Source: Owenia fusiformis (taxonomy: Eukaryota; Annelida; Polychaeta; Sabellida; Oweniidae). From it: DNA of 64,000 bases. Within the stretch, counting starts at the first letter, position 1; the number at the start of each line of letters is the position of its first letter. Positions 1 through 13,800 of this stretch are shown one piece after another. The DNA is taken from assembly GCA_903813345.2 (NCBI GenBank), contig CAIIXF020000003.1:7647815-7711814 (forward strand), written 5' to 3'. Made by a program: the position numbers and the translations under genes. Under the pieces are notes generated by a model that searched no databases, was not told the DNA's origin, and saw nothing but the letters and a program-made list of their open reading frames with translations.

Positions 1-608
1 AGAATATTGGCTGTTACTTTTGTTCAACGCCCGCCCTTTGTAAGCCTATACTCGCACTGCTATCTATTTCGAATGATTTCTTTGACAAAAAAAACATGAA
101 ATACATTCATATGTATTGATAATAAAATTGTCATTACATACATATAAAAAGTAATATGCCACCATAATGATGTACTTTAAATAATCATACACATTGTCAA
201 AGGGGTGCAAAACGTAAAATAGAACAGCCAATAATGCCTCTGATTCCAGTACTAATTTTGAACGGTGATCTGGGAAAAGCGTGGACGAGAACGGAACCGA
301 TATGGAATAGCTACGCCTCATCGGTATTTGTATGTGTTTCGGGATAGAAACACCCATTGAAGACCTACAGTTTGGATAGATGAATATCCAAGGAACATTT
401 ACTGCTTTTCAGACTGGAATATAAACAACGAATTGTGAAGAATTTACTTGAAAAAAACTTCAAGAGTTGTGTAAACATTCGACTCTCAGACTTGAAGGAC
501 CCCTTATAATAAGCACAAAAATACTTTTCAAAAATAATGGATTTTACTTTATAACTCTGCAGAATATGTGACGAATGAATAGATTTGGATATATACACCA
601 TTGTACGT
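1..608 (+). other. 5' flanking region / possible 5' UTR of the cadherin gene
   Basis: No convincing coding sequence is seen on either strand. Two minus-strand open frames here (64-357 and 365-601) are low-complexity, resemble nothing I recognise and look like chance. A splice-acceptor-like sequence (pyrimidine-rich, then CTGCAG) ends at 562, so the exon carrying the start codon could begin at 563 and be preceded by a non-coding exon outside the window. If that transcript exists, it carries a minimal ATG-TGA at about 565 and a 26-codon upstream ORF (575-655) that ends 11 bases before the main start. Confidence 0.5.
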
Positions 609-616
609 TATATAAG
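609..616 (+). promoter_or_regulatory. Candidate TATA box
   Basis: TATATAAG fits the TATA consensus (TATAWAAR). A start site about 30 bases downstream, near 640, would leave a 5' leader of roughly 25 bases before the ATG at 667. This is a sequence match only. The competing model is a spliced leader exon using the acceptor at 561-562, in which case this motif would lie inside the 5' UTR and be irrelevant. Confidence 0.35.
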
Positions 617-666
617 GATATTTGTCATCATAATCCTAAAGTGGAATCTTCGTAAAAGACGTGGGA

Positions 667-1888
667 ATGGTTGAAAAGTACAGCCATTGGAGTAAAATGG
701 CTAGTAAAATTTTACTGTTTATTTTCTGCATATGTGCAATTGCAGAATGTAGGAATATAAAGACTGTGACAGTGCCTCATAATAGCAAACCTGGATTTAT
801 ACTTAGTAAGCTCCCTTTCTGGGGTCAGGCATTTTCCCTAGAGGATAACGACCCCTCAATATCGCAATTTTTCCACATACTTGATGGCACCATTATGACG
901 AGTGCAGATATTTCAGACCTTTTGGGAAAAAATTTGATGCTAAGCATCAAAAATACAATTGCTGATAATGAATGGTATGATATATTACATGTGGATGTAC
1001 AGAATGGCAATAAAATGTTAATTTTTCCCGAACAGTCGTATAAAGGGTATGTCATGGAAAATCAACCTGCGGGCACCCCAGTACACAGCCTTTCAGCTCC
1101 TCTATTTGCCAAAATTAACAATGTAGAAAGTCCTGATATTTTGTACTCCATAGTAACAGGTCGTAGTGACCTATTTGACCTGAAATTAAGAGAAGGTCAA
1201 GTTGACATCATCACCTTAGCTCCTCTGGACCGCGAAGAAAATTCTGAATTCCAACTACAACTTAGCGCTTCATCTCTCCAAAACAATGATATTGCCCATG
1301 CCAAAATTACCATATTAGTTGAAGATGAAAATGACAACATTCCCAAATTTGAATCTTCATCATATAATGTTCTTATCCCTGAGGATACGGTTGCTATGAC
1401 GACCATTCTAAAGGTCAAAGCAGTAGATCCGGACCAGGGAAAGTTGAAGTATTCTATGGAACCAAGCAAATTATTTAGAATTGATTCTGAATCTGGTGAC
1501 ATTGTTCTACAAACTCAACAAGGCATTGAAGAAAAAACGTACCAATTTGAAATATTCGTGGATGATGATATACATCGTGAAGCAGCGATTGTATCAGTTG
1601 TCGTGGAAAGTGATCTACTATTTATCCCTGAAAGTCATCGAAGAAATCGTAGAGCTGTTAGGCCAATAAGAACTTTTGAATTGGATGAAGGCACGACTTC
1701 CTTGTTCAGTGTCAAGTCCCCACCACTTAACGATCAGGAAAGATTCGCTTTAGTTTCTGGAACAGAAAAGTTTAACATTAACCCATTTACTGGACAGTTG
1801 ACTCTTGCGGCAAACCAGGAACTAGATTATGAAGAAACGCCATCTATAACTTTCTCTGTTGAGATCACGCGGGCAGACGACAGAACCT
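667..1888 (+). CDS. CadN: Cadherin exon 1: signal peptide, prodomain-like region, first repeats
   Basis: Residues 1-407 plus one base (phase 1 donor, T|GTGAGT). The first in-frame ATG is at 667; a second at 697 (residue 11) also has a good context (A at -3, G at +4) and would start directly before the hydrophobic core. In-frame stops at 631 and 637 close the frame upstream. The signal peptide core is about residues 15-26, with cleavage plausible near C28. Residues 29-125 are divergent. Two cadherin repeats follow (about 125-226 ending in DENDN, and 227-320), then RRNRR (325-329), which fits the furin motif RX(K/R)R, then most of a third repeat with an LDYEET motif. An exon this long carrying several repeats contrasts with the short downstream exons. 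Confidence 0.93.
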
Positions 1889-4800
1889 GTGAGTAGAATT
1901 TTTAACTTACACAATGCAATGCATGCAGGATTCAACAGATGCTGGGGACTTTATCCAGAGCTTGTTGATATTGGCAACTGGTCCATATTTCACTTTTGAC
2001 CAGCAAGTCCAGCATATCATACTTTGAGCATTTTCTCATCAGTGTTTTGAGACTCCAACTTACAGACTTGAAACACGTCATAGAAATCCTATATTTCAGA
2101 TTTTTAGGGCCTGGAGAGTTGACCCCCCCCCCCCCCCCCCTATTAGGTTTAAACAAGGGTCTGACTCACCCCTTAATATTTCACAATGTCCTGAGAAACT
2201 CATTTATGTCTGCACCCCTATTGTTAACTTAGACTCTTAGCCAAGTGTGACATGATGCAGTATTTACACATTTTCTCCAATTTATCATTTCAAACAGGTT
2301 AATTGAAAGTTATGACACAGATATACATATTTTCTTAACATCAAAGTTGTGATTAATGCCTTCTTATACATAGTGTTATATCATTTATTGTACCTTTAAG
2401 TGGATTGAGTGAGTTTTGATCAGCACTTTATACATGATGGGAAAATTGCATGATATATTACTTTAAATTGATACAACTTGAAACTGAAAAGTTTGCATGA
2501 CAAGCTACATACAAATTAGTCTACTTTTGGATTCAATTTATTATTTTTACACCATGTAATCTTAAGACCTTTGCATACTTGAGTTTTTTATAAGCCGCAT
2601 TTGTGGTGACGAACACCAATTGTTTACAGGCGCACGCCTATTGTTTACCTTTACACTGGCTTTTTCAATTCATTACGATCTTTTAACCATGCAGTAAACG
2701 ATTTCACAAAGGAAACCGTTTAACACCTTTCCAGAGTGTCATAGACACTGTCAATAATTCATATGCCGTGTGAAGCTTTGTACATTTTTAATGAACTTTA
2801 ATTAATTTGAAAAGTTTCTACAGAAGAATAAATGATTTTGCGTTGTGTGATTCAGACTGATTTTTCTGGGACCCATTTAAAGTCCCCAGTTCTTTTAAGC
2901 CTAGTAGTCCCATAGATCAATCTAATAATCTGTTTGAATGGATTTAAATTTTGTACGGCTTGAAGTAGTAGAAAGCTGTTAGAAATATGACATAACTAAA
3001 AGGCTTTATTTAGATGAGAGAATTTGAATCAGGATTTCAGTGAAAAGTGCCTGTTCGAAACTGCTTTTAAGAAATTCTCAGTTTGATAAATTAGAAACAT
3101 ATGCTTTTTTGTACTTGACTATTCCACCGACATCTGAGGTCAGATTAAACTCCTGATGAACTGTGAATTGAAATAATAACTCTTAATACAAAGGCATTCT
3201 TTGAAACAATAATAATGTCTTAGGATAATAGCATTTGCTCTTTTGAATAACATACATCCCGTGAGCTTTTTCACCCTTATTATAGCAAATCTACAATCTG
3301 TTTCCTTGGCAATTGTTGTATTTAATCTTATGTATTGTTTTCTTTATAATTAATTATTCTCAAAATGAAAAATGTAGGTAGCTGGTTATTTAAATAAATG
3401 GGTATGAATTATGAAAGTCTTTTAGTAAAAAGAATTTCTATTTTGAGAGGGCTTATCATCTGGAGAAAGTTGTAAAAGATCATGAAATGTTAGAGTTTTC
3501 CATACATTAAATCTGTGTGCAATATGGTATCTGAGTTGTACTAATATCTACATTTTTATTGTTAAATTGTCTTACATATTGTCCAGTAACAGATGTTAAA
3601 TCATACTATTTGTAACAGTTGCCATGGTTTTGATAACACAACATAATAATACATTGCTTGCACAGCAATACAAAGCTTATCATTTAATAATATTTTGATT
3701 GTTGTATAACTTAGATAATGAGCTATCATATATCACTTTAAAGCCTTTGTGGTGAAGAGGTAGCTAATATTATCTCTATTGTAGATTGATAATGTTATCA
3801 TTTTGGCCGCAGGCATGCTGTGATGACATACATGTTAAAACAGTTATTGCCACAAGGTGAAAATTAAACGTGTTTTATTTTGACTGGATAAATTTGATAT
3901 CTCAAAAATTTCAAAAGAATCAGTTTTATTTCATGTATATAAGGAACTTAATGGTGTCAATTATGTCTTGAAATAAAAATGTAAATCCTCTTTTAATATT
4001 TTTTTTCTTTACATCACCAAATTATGCAACATTTTGGGGGGAAATTATAAGTGAACCTAAAACATGTGAAGCTTTTCCGCTGGAGGTTTACATTCAATAC
4101 TTGTGTCTATAGCAGGATAGGAAATACATAATATAACAAATTGCTAACATTTTTATAGGATTGGTCGATGCCATTATGTGTAGCCATAAAAGCAAAAAAG
4201 AATACAATCATGTCGATTACAATGCCATTCATTTATAATAGTATCTCTAGTTTTTGTACTACAACATTTATCAATCACGCACAATCATCAATATCAGGTT
4301 GAGATAATTCGATTAGTTTGCTACATCATACTTGTTTGCACGAGATAACGAAATAAACTCATTTCTACACTGTTCAAATATATCAGAAACATTTAACAAA
4401 TATACATAATGTTGCGTCCATGGATACGTCTTCTGAATATGTTGCTGTACTAGAGATCATGTCCTTTAAATCAAGTATCAATTTTACATGCTTTTAGGTA
4501 GTTAGTAAAATATGTGACAACCTGAGACGTTTAAAATACAAAAATGTGTGTCTGCGAGTGTTGGTTTCTAAAAAGGCTTAGTTCAGGACATTGTTCAGTC
4601 TCATTTTTAACCCTCCACATTTATGGCTCCCTGGGAAGTGGAAATACCCTTTTTAATGATTTCATTTGACTCTTGTACTAGGCTCTGTTTATCAGGGTAT
4701 TCTTGAAATGAACTACAGTATTTTAGACACTTTCTTTGTCTCTAGGTATAAAGTTCATTTAATTTATCAATAAATCCCTAAAACTTAAAATATCATTTTT

Positions 4801-7800
4801 AATACTTTCCAAATTCTCAATCGGGTGCAAATTAACTCAAATGGGTGACAATATTTTTTCAACTCGGTGCAAGTTATTCTCGAATTGGCCGATTTGCCTT
4901 GAAATTGTTTCGATTTATTCTGCAAGTAATAATCTCAAAGCAATGCAAATTCAATAATTCCAGTTGAAGGATTGATAAATCCCTCTAATCAAGCTTTTTC
5001 ACACATTTTATCTCTAATTTAAATAATTATAGTATATGGTTTCTTTAAACCACCTCTCGATTAAGAATATTAACTCCAGATTATGTGTGACTACCATTTT
5101 TATTCCTCGTTTTTCCCAGTTTTCTCTCTGTTTTATGATAAAAATTGTGACTTCCATGGAACTATTTTTCTAATATCCCAGTAGATTGATGGGTTATATC
5201 TCGAGGGAATCTACAATAAATTGCCGCATTCACCTCTCACCCAGAGAACAAGCGTAGAAATGTAGCTTCAGATTTGTGGAATTGTTTCAAGCATGTTCAA
5301 AGATTTGATTATGATTTTCTCTAAGACTGACCTGTCAGATAATAATTGAGTATCTTTGACGGAGAAAATATCTTCAGTAATTGTTTGTTCACTTGTTAGT
5401 TTTCATACTGGAAACGTCCCCCAATTTTTTGGCAGTCCCCAACTTTGGCAATTATTGTACTGTGTATTTTAAATGCATTGAATTTGAGTAAAGATGAAGA
5501 AAAAAGGTCCCCCATAAACCCAACTACTCTGAGAAGCTTCTTATCCTTTGATTCCTAGCACTCCAATGGTAAGGTGGCATACCTAATTTAGTATGAGCAA
5601 TGGGCGTCAAAAATGCTCCATGCTCCCTCTTCCCTCCCCTCTCCCCCCCACCCTCCCTCCCTCCCCTTTTCACTAAATATTTTATAGAGATTGGCAGCAA
5701 CATGGTATATGCAAAACTAGCAACATTGATCTAGTTTCCAAAATGTAATCAATAGTTAGAATATACCAGTAGCGTTTTATGTTAGACATATTTTTAGAGT
5801 TTGTTTGACTTGGTATCATTTGTGTGGATTTACTACATCTTGTTTTGTTTGAAGTTCAGCTCATTTTATTTTAAACCTGAGATAAACTATCTTACTTTCT
5901 ATAGTCTGGTGCCGCTGATCTAGGTAAATTAGAGCTTACAAAAATATATATCTTAACTTTTAGCTTTTTATTCCCCCAGCATAATATTATGTGAATATAC
6001 CTCGGCAAAATAAAGATTTCATTTTTAAGTTTTTCTTTATACAATTTGATGCAAGAAAAAAATGTGTTTTCACAAAGGCATGGAGCAAGAGTTGATGTAT
6101 TGAGTTACAGAATCTAGAGCTGGCACGTGAAGTACTGTTCACTCTGGCAGAATGGATTTTACCCATGAAAATGGACTTTCCAAAATCAGTTACATTTGAT
6201 GCCATTCTGTTTCGGCCCTAATAGAAATAAATCATATTCCAATCACAATGCTATTACACCAGTTAGTGTTTACAAATGTATAACACTTTGTTTCATTTCA
6301 TCATGTTACACAATCAAAGATTGCTCCAAGACTCCATGTCATATTAGCTTAGTTTTCAGCTTCATTATCAGGCCGATTCCATCCTTATTGATTCCAAGAT
6401 TGCTCTTGCCCTTATAATTAAGTTCCATTATCCTGCATTTTTTATAATTCGGCAGTTATAAAATTTGTAAATATGTCATTATATTTAATTGAATTCATGT
6501 AACAAAAACATTGAGCATCAAAAATTTATCGATTTATTCTCATGTTTCCTCGTTAAGTCGAGTATTGTAGAGAAGTAGTGTAATATTTTGTAAGGGCTAG
6601 AATGAGTAATTGCATCATCAATGGTAATCATGGCCCCAGAGAGAGTCTATTGTCTTCGATTCTGTCTACCATGCTTCTGTCCTCAGAACCATCCCCTATA
6701 GACATACATCCCACTTATAACTTCAAGTATACATTTTTCAATTCTGGTGCTAATGTTTTACATATCTCAAGTTCACCCCGGATATGTTTCATGAATAGAG
6801 TTCTTACCCTGGGGCTTAGAGCCTGGTTAGAGTACTTTCCTATAGACATAATTTGAAATTATAGAAAGGGTAAAATGGTCAAAGTCATCTTAACTTGTAC
6901 GTGTATTTTGGGCATTTCATATTTGTAAAGAGAGACGCGCATAGGGTCTATTATCCCAAGTGTCAGAGACTAATCAGACGAAATTCTCTTTTAAGATACA
7001 AAATCAAATTATTGAAAATGTGCAGTATGTCCCAATGTGCCACATCTCAAGCCCACGCCAGGTTTAATTGATTTCACCCTGTAGATATATGCAAAATCTG
7101 CCCCCTCACATCTCAATTGTTTTAATTTCCTTCCAATATATTTGGTTTTCAGCAATGAAAAATAAATAGGATTCTAGCACCTTTTGTTGTTTGGTGCGGA
7201 ATGTTTCTTTTTGATTTTTTGTTGTTTGGTACAGAATGTTTGTCAGTGTCATCATCTATGTACCAAACAATAGGTTTAGATTAACTCTTTACTGTCTGAA
7301 GAGACTGGCAGACAGGGAGGGTAGGGGTTAAAGGGTTAAATGTAGAACAATCAAATTAACCAAATTGATCTGTTTTATCAAGTTATTATTCTGCCTTTAA
7401 TCTATGTGGTCTTTCACATTTAGCAAGAGAATTAGGGGAGAGAGGATGGTACATGGATAGACGTATGGCTAGCTTATTTAAAATCCATGGCAACACACTG
7501 TATGTGTTCATATATTTGCCCTTCACCTTTTATCAGGTATTGTAAAACATAATTGGTGATATACAACAATGACACAATGAGCTGGAGGTGATTGAATGTT
7601 GTATATGGCATAGTAAAACCATTTTGATTGAATTAAAGGTCATTTCAGTACACTACATGGGAAAATGAATTTTTCATATTTTTGAGTTTAGCACTGTATA
7701 TGCAGCACATACAAGGGGTTTCAATAAAATTTGGGTCAAAACTCAGTTTTGCATCATTGTGGGGAAAATAGGCATATTTTCACCAAATGTGGTCAGAAAA

Positions 7801-10800
7801 ATGAAAATTAGCATCCTCTTGAAGATAAAATGTATATGGAGAAAATTGGATTAGGAAATTCATTTTGTATCTCCATCATTTTGTGGAGCAATAGATACAA
7901 TATGAAGGTTTCTGAGAATGTCTCTACTTCAAAGCAAATTATTATGATGCTATAGTTGATGCACAGTTCCCAGAGCAATGCGGAAAATCATAATTCCTTT
8001 GAAGAAAAAACACAGAGGCTTATAACTTCAGATTAAAACTTCACGGTACATCTGCTTCTAATTTTCATAGATTCATACAGTACCATGGGAGAAATCTAGA
8101 TCTTATAGATTGGAGACTCACACCATTATAGCACTAACAGCCCTGATAAGCTTTGGTCAATATGCTTGTCATGGCTATTTAAAGAGTAGTTTCCTTGTCA
8201 TGATTAGAAAGACATGAGTTTGGAAAGGTCAGAGAGCCATCGTGGATGATACTGCGGGTGATAAGACGTCTGTAAAATAGAAAACACCATTTACGAGTCA
8301 CTAGTGAACGATTCTCTCTAATCTAATGGTGTTAGAAAACGATAATATGAATTAGAGATCAAAAGATGCTGATTGGCTCAAAGGCTGACCGTTCTGATGA
8401 TGTCTGTTGGGCGCAATTTACGAGTAAATGGATAAAATGAATTGATGACACATCGATTATTTTGAAAGCGAAATGACCACTATCTGACCATATGTAGTGA
8501 GCCAATATCCATCAAAAATGATCATGCTTGATTTCATGTTAAATGAAGTAGTCTTGCATAAATCCCCTATGTTGACCTACCCCTCTCTCCCCGTCTCTGT
8601 CTCCTTCCCCACTCAGTCTCACTCACTCTCTCTCCTTTCCCCCTCTTACTCACTCTTCCTCCCTCTGTATTCCCAAATTAACAGAACTGAAAAATAAAAT
8701 TCTGTCAAAGTACAGTCAAAGTAGGATGTGTGAACATGATATTCTGGGCATGGCAAAGAAAACAGACTAAAAATGTCCATTTTTTTAATACAGTTATATG
8801 TTTGGTATAACAGTTATGTTATATTGCTATAAGAAAGTATTTTTTATAGAACATATGTACAAATTAGAGTCTATATGATAAACAGCTGTTAGCACTAGTT
8901 CTATATTTCTTCTCATGTTGATTCTGAAATCGATCACACTAGCATGGCAGCAATATGTGCTACACACCCATTCCCGAATTTTAGAATTGCACTTATAGGT
9001 CACAAAGATATTTTTGCTAAAATAACCATTTGATGGATCAAAGGGAAATTCTATATTAGTGAAACCTGTATATCTGTATATCTGAACACCTGTCTAATCT
9101 GAACACCTCTCAATGTGAACACTTTTTAGTCCCATTTTTAATTTGCCATAGTTCATGTGAAAGAACCTTGAAATGTGAACACCTGCTAATCCGAACACAA
9201 CATAAATCTGAACACTTTTTGCCAGTTTTAGTGGTGTTCGGATGAGACAGGTTTTACTGTAAATGGGAATACAGTATATATATGCCATAGACCTTACTTT
9301 TGTATGTTTTGGATTGTTAGTAGATAAGCTAACGAAACTGTAGTGACTTGTAAGCTGATGCCTTCCCTGTTTTTTAATTAGCATAGTTAAAATACTCAAA
9401 GCTACAAGAGGTCACAGCTTAAGACCATTACACTGAGTCTTCTGAATATACAAAAGTAGGGCTTCTAAAATATAATTTAAAGTGCAAACTTACACCATGA
9501 TCCATTAATTGGTTATTTTAGCAGAGACAAATCTTTATCAACCGTTTGGCTTCATCTTTAACTTTATTAATACCACACAACGAAGCAATCGAGGATGATA
9601 TCGGCAGAGATCTGCTTAAATATTTGTTCTAACATCTTTGTGATAGAAACCTGCTAAAGCCTCGACAAAAAGCTAATATATAAAAATGAACAGAAATGAT
9701 ATCTACAAATTTATTCATCACCAATAATTGATCAATACATTATTCTCACATCAAGACATTACGAAAAATCAATTCCAAACATTTTGGAAAACCAATCAAA
9801 GTCATCAAACAACCAAGCCTAAAATTCACCAGGAGAATAATGGGAGTGTGATAAAACATCAAAATTCGGGATATTAGTGATCAAGTGTCTGTCAATTGTT
9901 TACGGAAGCTATTATTTTAGTGTTAAGTTTGGATTAGGGGTTCTCTGTTAAAACTCAACTAATGAGATATAAATCTTAGGAATTCAATTTGAACAGTAGG
10001 AATGATTCATATACATATATCCAAATGGCTGTACCAACATGAAACTTGAAAGCTACACCACAGTTGTACATACATACTGTATACTATATTAAGCTCATAT
10101 TCATCTTGGTCAGTATAAACTATGTATATATGTATATGAGAACACCCCTGTGAAGTGAACTCATATTTGTGAACACTTTTTAGGCACAGTTATTCCTATT
10201 TACCCTGAGGATAGAAGTAATTGTGGGTGATACTCTCCTTAAAAGTTGTGAAATCGAATTCTCCAAAAGGGTAGTTTTCATTGGATGGATTTCTAGATGG
10301 ATTTTTAAGATAAACATATTTTGTGCCAAATAAACCCGTTATTAGCTTATTCAAACTTAGGTTTGATAATTCAAGACCAAAAGTCAAGAGGTCTAATAGT
10401 TAATAGAAACTAGATCTAGTTACCATGGCAACTAAGTTGTTCATCTTTAGACCATGAGTTCGCATTGCCCTTTTTTGTATCTTATCAATTTGAGAAAGGG
10501 CAGATGCTCCAGTACAGAAAGAAAAGGCGTAAATTGTTTGTAAAAAGATTGCCAATGATACTCCTCAACAGATAAATGGTTACCATGGCAACCAAAGATT
10601 TGGCTAATGCACTTTGATGGGGCTGTGGTGTTGGTTTGTAAAAACTCTGGTTGAAAGTGTCACTATATAACTAGGAAGCTTTAATAAGCTTTGTGTCTGT
10701 TAATGAGTCACTATTACCTTATTTTTTAAATTCAGTTACTATGGAGACAGGAATCTGATATACTGACACTTGACAACTGGTGTTTGCATTTTTTGTGAAT

Positions 10801-13800
10801 TCAACAAGTAGTAGTAGAAATGTGGGAATTGGAACCAACACATTGTACTCATATTGAACAGATAGCAGTGTCTAATGGTTTAACTTGCACCATATACTAT
10901 AAACTACCTATAAATTAAATAGAAACACCAAAGCAGTTATAAAGTTTAATATTTAAACAGAATTAAGTTTTATGGGAATAATTATATATAATGGTTTTAC
11001 TTTTTCTGATTCAAAAATGCAAGGAAATTAATTTAAGGAAAAACTACAAAGACATCAACATATCCTGGGTGTAATTTTAAAGAAGGGTCACAACTAAAAC
11101 CTCATGTTTCTGAAACTCCTAGAATGTCTGGGAATCTGCAGAATGACCTGATGTACCCTGATATATGACCATAAAAGTCATTTCAATATTCCAGTATGGT
11201 TGTACCCTGAGGCCAAATGGCCAGTAGTCAGCATTACTCTCTGAATAATGTGAAAAAGGAGAGATAAATGTTTTACTTATTGCAGCAGCTTTTAATTACC
11301 CTTTTCAAAATATATTTTTCCAAATGAGAGTTAAATCTTATAATCTTTGATTGGGAGATATTTCCTTACCCAATTCTAGACCAATCAAAACTGAACTATC
11401 TAGACTTACTTTCAGAATCGACAAGATCAGCATCAAAAATTGTCCAGTGTAGCTAGAGGGGTAGTAATACTATGGAGATCCCATCAGTATGTGTAAAGTT
11501 ATCTGTTCCAGCCAGAGTATAGTAATATTACTTTTAGTGTCTAAGCTACAGGGTAGCAACTGTGGGATAAGACATTTTGTTTGTTTCATTTGTTTGTCAG
11601 GAGACTAATTTTAGTAGATTAATGTCTATGTAATGGGCACTTCAGATGGGATAATGTACTATGGGGCCATATATTTTCAATGGGGCGTCCTGAATTAGAT
11701 TTTGTAGATCTATGCATCATTTAGAAGGAATGAGAATTAAGGAAAATGGCATACAGTAAAACCTGTCTAATGTGAATGGTTTTAGCTGGGACTGATTCAA
11801 GTACAGGTACAGTAAAACCTGTACATGTATATTCAAACACCTGTCAATTTGAACACTTTTTCGGTCTCATTTCTTTAATCTGCCATACTTTCATATTTAA
11901 AGATAAAATTGAAATGTGAACAAGTGTCAATCCGAACACTTTGGACTTTTCTAGATATATTCAATTTTAAAAATATATCATTTATCTTTGAGTTAAAGAT
12001 CTTAGATGAAGTCATTATGGATTCCATAGACTACTTTCTCCGGAAAATAGGAGACACAGATAATGGACTCTGACAAATCAGAATAAACTGGAGTCAAAAA
12101 TTGGAAATATGTTCATTACTAATATCTTGAGAGGATGCCAGATATTTTAGAGATGCAACTAAATTGATATTTAATATAACATTCCTAATCACCACACCCA
12201 ATGCTAGATTAGATTAGACAATACAATGCAACTTTGATGTTTCAATCTATGAATATATTTAGATGCAATATACTGCTCTACAAATGGTTCTAATTTGTTA
12301 TGGTGTAGTCTTACCACAAGACTGTAACCCCCCTCCCCCCTGTGTACTTCACCTTCCCAGCACATTGATCTATCCAGGAATTTCTCTCAAATGGGTGCAA
12401 AATTCTAATTTTCACAATTCACACTGAAATTGGTCAAAATATGCCCATTTTTCATGCTTTTCCCCATTTTCAAGTTTTTTTTAATTCTCAGGTGAGTGCT
12501 GCGCCCGCTTTAATACTGGGGAGATCACTGCAGCAGATGTGGTTGGTACACAGGGGGGGAGGGGGTATACAGTCATTAATCAAGACTAGTCCTGGAGGTG
12601 TAATCCTGTGCCAGTCCCATATATCTAGCAAAATCTATTTGCAATGGAAACTATCTCTTAAAGAGACTAGTTATTTGCTGTCCAAGTATTAGATTAGAGG
12701 AACTCTTGGTAGATTAGATTTGGGCAATCACTGCATCAATATATTTATCATCACAGTTTGAGAATCAAGCAATGTTATACAACATAGGCAAGGTCAGTTT
12801 GGCCTGAAAATCTGGAGTTGATTATAATTCCAGACCTGATATATAAGTACAGTCTGGTATAATGCCTCAGAAACATGACCCAGTTTTGTTAATTGGCTCA
12901 TTTGGGGATAGATTCTAATTGAGGTTTTTCTATGTATAAGATGCCTGAATTATGTTTCCGTCAACTGATGGTTTAAACCAATAGGAATCTGGGAGAGTGT
13001 TAAAGAATGAGACTTGGGCTAAATTTGAAGACTGTGACGTTTCTTTATATTCAAAATGGCTAGTTTCGTATAATGACATTTAAAAACAAATCAATGTTTC
13101 CCTCAATTGATGAACTTTTTGTTGCTTTGCCCCAGACTGAACAACGCAATCTGGAGTTGTGACTCAGTTGATATCCCAAATATTTCATATCTTGAGAAGT
13201 TCGGAAGTGCTACGCTAAGATGCTCATATCCGATGAGGTCACATCCATCAAATTCTGCAGAGAGACCCCTTAGACCAGCAAGAAACAACATAAACATGGA
13301 CTAACTGGTTGTTAACTAAAAACAGATCCTCCTGCTGTTGATAGTGAAGCCACTCCACAGGAAGATTTTGATATGGGGATTGCTATTACTGTATACAGCC
13401 ATCTAAAAACAGATGCAATGGCAATGCTTGCTTCTGGTGCAGTTTGTTTCATTTCTTTATTTTCATTTTGGCTAGAAACAACAGTTGTTATAATACACCC
13501 TGTACGTTCTAATTCGAGCTATGGATCGTATAAGTGAATTAAAACAGATAATACGGAGGTTAAGCTATATTTTATGAGAGATGTTTAAGTGAATGTGAAG
13601 ATTTATTGTCCTCTATGGATTAGTTCTCCCTGGTCATAGGTTTTACTTGCCCGATTGAGTATAAAGGTATAAGGAAAATAAATTGGAATTAGGTCCCTGG
13701 AAAAATAATTTCAGAAGGAGAGAGCAATCCCTGTGGTCATACTTACACACTTAGTACAACTTTGGAACATGTAGCTTCAAGACTGAAAGAATTGAAATAT

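Noticed and set aside
661-666. Start of the cadherin at GTG 661
   Set aside because: Animal genes initiate at ATG; the first ATG in frame is 667, with a good context, and 697 is the alternative.
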